Source: Porites lobata
Lineage: Eukaryota; Cnidaria; Anthozoa; Scleractinia; Poritidae
Assembly: GCA_942486035.1 (NCBI GenBank)
Contig: CALNXK010000008.1
Coordinates: 4,414,501 to 4,478,500, forward strand
Direction of reading: 5' to 3'
Length of the DNA stretch: 64,000 bases
Position numbers and translations under genes: made by a program. Below are positions 60,625 through 64,000 of the stretch, in pieces; within the stretch, counting starts at the first letter, position 1, and each line of letters starts with the position of its first letter. The notes under the pieces are model-generated. The model made no database searches and was not told the DNA's origin. It was given only the letters and a program-made list of their open reading frames with translations.

Positions 60625-61029
60625 TTAAAGGAGCTGTGTCACAAAATTCAGCCAAATTAGGAAATTACAAAATGCCTGTTAAATTAAGAGAAACATTAAA
60701 ATAACTGCTTAAAACTTTATAAAGGAAGGTTAAAATAACACAACAGAAACAACAGATGTCATAAATGGGCAAAACTGAAGAAGACTGAAACGGATTGAAA
60801 TATTAGGATTTTTGAAAACTGTTCAGCCTAACAGTTTTTCAAAGTTGATCGCTACTGCTTTCAACTTCAAAAATAATGCTTAGGAGACAATTATTTGTTT
60901 GTTTTGGATCTCTGAATTTGTTATTTACATGTAATTTCTTTGCTTACTGTAAGTTCCATAGCGATTGAGGGCAAGTAATTGGCAAAATTAAACAAATTGA
61001 ACTGGACTGCCATGACACAGCCCCTTTAA
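60625..61029. mobile_element. 405-bp MITE with ttaaaggagctgtgtca ends
   Basis: Ends ttaaaggagctgtgtcaca and (complement of the right end) ttaaaggggctgtgtcatg are inverted repeats. Inner words ccaaattaggaaattac and gcaaaattaaacaaatt also pair loosely. Non-coding. Confidence 0.8.
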
Positions 61030-62084
61030 ATTCCATTTAAGACCGAATTATTTTTTATTTTATATCAGAGGCAATGACCATTTTATGAACAATGCAGGGT
61101 TAGATCCAGAAATTTTTTCCAGGGGGGGGGGGCTGGTTCACCTGGTGAATGCTAGCTGTTGATGCAATTTAACCACCATTTTAACCACCAAACTTTAACA
61201 ATCCTTTCTTGCCATTACATATCCTTCAAAAGCAGGATAAGCTAAGTAGATGCTTGTTGTAATGATCATAATGCAGTACATGTAACATAATCTATTTGTA
61301 AAGGACACTGCTTTGCATTCATCTTTTGAGTTTTATGGCGACAATTTTTCAAGTTGAACAATTCTGCAATCAAATGACCCAGAGCGTTATTCTGTGGTTG
61401 GAAGGGTACGTCCAAAGAAGTTTCCATGTTAAGCTGAAGTTAGTTCTGCAATAAATGATTGGGTCTGATAGTTCTGTTATAGGTCAGGGGGGCTCAAAGC
61501 CGCTCCCTTCCCCTTCCTCCTCAATCTGCCAACAATATTCCAGTACCTGTCACACCAATAATATGTAATAGATTGATCTGAAATGTTTTTAAAATCCCAC
61601 ATGCTCCTCAGAGGCTTCAAATGAAGAAACTCAGCTCTCCAATAAAGTTTTTCTGGACTCGCTTATATCACCCCAGCTGAAATTCTACCAGGTACAGCAG
61701 GGCCAATGACAGCTCCTGACTACTGATGCTATCTTGTAGTATGGCCAAAGCAATTTGTGACCCAGCCTTAGTGCAGCAGGGTTTTGTAAAACAGTCATGT
61801 CCATTGTGCAATTCTGCATTAATAGTTACAATTAATTTACTTTTCAGAATCATTCTTACAATAAAAGTAAAGGAAATTGATCGTGATGAAAAATACAAAG
61901 TCAGCAAAGCCGCAAGTTTATACTTAAAAGTAAATGTTTCAAAATATAATAGTGGGAGCAGCAACTGCAAAATAAGATCAACCACCATGTATTTTAAGAT
62001 TAAATAACAACTATTCACTGAAGTGGAGGTGGCTCAAATGGTGAATTATACTTACCGAGGCTGCGAAGCAGTGAGTTAAATATC

Positions 62085-62403
62085 CACCACTAGCCACCGA
62101 CACTGAGGTGATATTGTTTTAGTATATCCTAAAACAGTGAGATAATTGGGCACAAAAATGATTTTTTTAAAAACTCATTTACTGTTGCCAACGATTACAA
62201 TTTTGGCACACAATGACCGAACAGCCGTGGTCGTCGCTTTTTCTTGCAGACAAATAAAACTTTTTAAGGCATTTGTTTAGCTCTTGCGGGGAAATTTCTT
62301 CAAAAGGAATTGTGAATCCTGTGTATTCAAAATCGTTCTGTAAAAAAGATTATTAAATTTAGTTTTAAGCTTATTTATGAACAAGTCAACTAAATAAAGT
62401 AAC
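62085..62403. repeat. Second copy of the CLPTM1-flank dispersed repeat
   Basis: Matches 35019-35191 block by block, with about 145 bp extra in the middle (about 62205-62350). Short inverted words (ttttagtatatcctaaaac, and tttagtatatactaaaa at 62510-62526) suggest a non-autonomous DNA element. Confidence 0.75.
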
Positions 62404-62868
62404 GCAAGACTTGAGCTTAATTTGCATTTGTAAACGAAAAAAGTTTTCAGCGGGAGGATATTCACTGATTGAGGAGCCAATAAGAGCATGCGAAAAACAC
62501 TATCCACTGTTTTAGTATATACTAAAAGTTATTATTTTGCTCTTACTCCATGCCAAGGTAGATATTTGTTCTATTTTTTTTATAAGTGAAAATAATGTTT
62601 GTGCTGACAAATATGACCCTAGTGATAAACTAAACACTTTATTTCAGGAGTCACAGATATTAAAACCCTGAGGGCTCTAATGAAAAGTCAGGACTGGCTG
62701 GAGCACCAGGTCAGTTTTCACAAAACAAGTCACCGCTGCAATGCACTAAACAATTCAGGAATACACTGATCTGAGTGAAAGTCTTAATTATTGATGGAAT
62801 TCTCTTCTTGATAGTCTAGCTATCCCATTCTGACTAATAGAAATAAGTGCCCTATAGGAGTAATTCAT

Positions 62869-63169
62869 TCACTTGCATGCTCTTGACTGATAGATCGTGG
62901 GCCTGATTCCCCACTCATTTCCCCTATAAATTCCCACTGTTGTGTAGATATTTGGTTTGTAGTACAAAATTTCAGTTATTCCAAGCTTCCTGAGACTTTG
63001 TTCAGCAGCCCACACTTCCTCCTCATTAGTGAAGTCTTCAGTGTACACACAGATGACATAGTAACTCTCTTGCTCACCACTGTCACTTTCAAACATATTA
63101 GCGGCAGTGCCTGATGTTCCACCGACCACAGCTTTGGCAATAGCTGTCCAGGTTTCATCAATCTTAGAT
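62869..63169 (-). CDS. Last exon of a C11orf68/UPF0696 (DUF1917)-like gene
   Basis: The exon starts after the acceptor ttcttttcaag at 63170 in phase 2, runs 100 residues and ends TGA at 62871-62869. Sequence features: DETWTAIAKAVVGG, then YYVICVYTEDFTNEEEV, a LRKLGITEILYYKP block and a C-terminal IYTTVGIYRGNEWGI. This pattern (predicted IF4E-like fold, DUF1917) matches the UPF0696 family, human C11orf68/BLES03, whose function is not established. Upstream exons are not identifiable with confidence to the window end. The family call is from motif memory. Confidence 0.65.
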
Positions 63170-63216
63170 CTTGAAAAGAACAAAATTTGCCAAAACATTT
63201 TGGTAATTAATTGCAT

Positions 63217-64000
63217 GTAACTTAAGCTATACTTCCAGCTGGGTTCTCTGGTTTTCCCACACTTTTGTCTTTTGGTACCCCTTCATTTCTTGTGAATATG
63301 CTAACACATGTTCTCATTTTATGGTACAGCCTGAAAATGTGGACGCGTCTTACCACTCCCCATCCCTGGCGTTACATTGCTGACAAAAATAAAGCAGTGG
63401 TTATATAAAAACATGTTGAAAACATAACATATGACAGTAATTTTGAAGGCCTAACAAAGATTGCCTGCGTCGCAGACGCTCTAAACCTTCTGTATAGAGC
63501 GTCTGCGAATTAGTGCACAATATCGTGTTCGAATCCCGCAGAGTCGCAAGGACATATGTCGGCGTTTTTGGTTGGCTAGTTTGTTACGCAGTTTGTGATT
63601 AGTCCGATTTGAATTAAGTGTTGAAAAGCCAAACACAACTAAAAGCTCGTGACAAGAGAGATTGAGCTCGTGATAGTGTGAGACGTGACCTAAGAGTCAG
63701 CTTGAACAACAGAGGTTTTTCTTGCTCTCTTTTTGCGTAGTTTATGCAGTGCACGGAGTATGTTTGACTGAGCAAATTTTTTTTGCCTCTTTGAGTCTCA
63801 CATTTAGAGGTTATGAAGCTGGTCTGTTCCATGCATATTGAATAATTAGTTCCTGTTGTTTATGTTTCGGCAAATGCTTTTTTACAGGATTTAATCACAG
63901 CAGCAGTTTTACCATTAACTGATTTTCTTTTACCTTTGTTTAAGCCTCAAGCTTTTTTATTGCGGCTAAATAACCTCAGTTTCTTTGGTTTTCTCCGAAA
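63217..64000. other. Terminal region: hairpin, B-box-like word and dispersed repeat
   Basis: A perfect 13-bp hairpin, cgcagacgctcta (63471-63483) and tagagcgtctgcg (63495-63507), is followed by a B-box-like tgttcgaatcccg at about 63527. Sequence 63720-63836 resembles the interior of the element at 20464-20968 (tttatgcagtgca, gagtctcacatttagagg). No coding exon supported. It may be intron of the DUF1917-like gene. Confidence 0.45.

Noticed and set aside
61668..62018. Overlapping frames on both strands (116 and 93 codons), possible exon at about 61693-61835 on the minus strand
   Set aside because: Acceptor- and donor-like words are present, but the peptide matches nothing I know and both strands are open. 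Support is too weak.
63471..63540. tRNA gene near the B-box-like word
   Set aside because: No A-box or cloverleaf fits. Only a B-box-like word and a hairpin are present.

Overview
The window is animal nuclear DNA. The genes are split by GT-AG introns, the background is AT-rich, and short inverted-repeat elements, broken retrotransposons and a tRNA-derived SINE are very dense. Several repeat families look like ones I know from anthozoan cnidarians, so a stony coral or related anthozoan is my best guess. That is recollection, not a database result.

Layout: 1-11067 has no gene I can support. 11068-14587 holds dispersed repeats and a large trinucleotide-like minisatellite with a 78-bp unit. 14741-20182 (minus strand) is a lysocardiolipin acyltransferase gene (LCLAT1-like), assembled here as four exons including a 10-nt microexon; a second version of its first exon lies at 24130-23867. 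24309-31255 is a decayed minus-strand Ty3/Gypsy retrotransposon, split by a 5'-truncated L1/Tx1-like LINE with a 17-bp target-site duplication. 32128-33590 is a second LINE fragment (CR1/Jockey-like), and 33887-35001 an inverted-repeat element. 35349-57442 (plus strand) is a complete 13-exon CLPTM1 gene encoding 624 residues. The far right has more repeats and the last exon of a minus-strand gene resembling C11orf68/UPF0696 (DUF1917).

The most notable object sits in intron 7 of CLPTM1: a 9,656-bp DNA transposon (42364-52019). It has 97/98-bp near-identical terminal inverted repeats and a perfect 9-bp target-site duplication. It carries two convergent genes: a RecQ-like superfamily 2 helicase, intact through its helicase core, and a DUF6589-like transposase with an N-terminal CxxC zinc motif and a C2H2 finger, broken by several frameshifts. 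The architecture fits the helicase-bearing AcademH lineage as I remember it. Two tiny palindromic elements with similar ends and 9-bp duplications (43182-43306 and 56776-56848) may be non-autonomous relatives; the first is nested in the helicase intron.

LCLAT1 and CLPTM1 are ordinary endomembrane housekeeping genes with no evident joint function. Most of the remaining sequence is mobile-element debris in introns and intergenic space, some of it close enough to promoters to matter (a Gypsy LTR upstream of the alternative LCLAT1 exon and a dispersed repeat upstream of CLPTM1).
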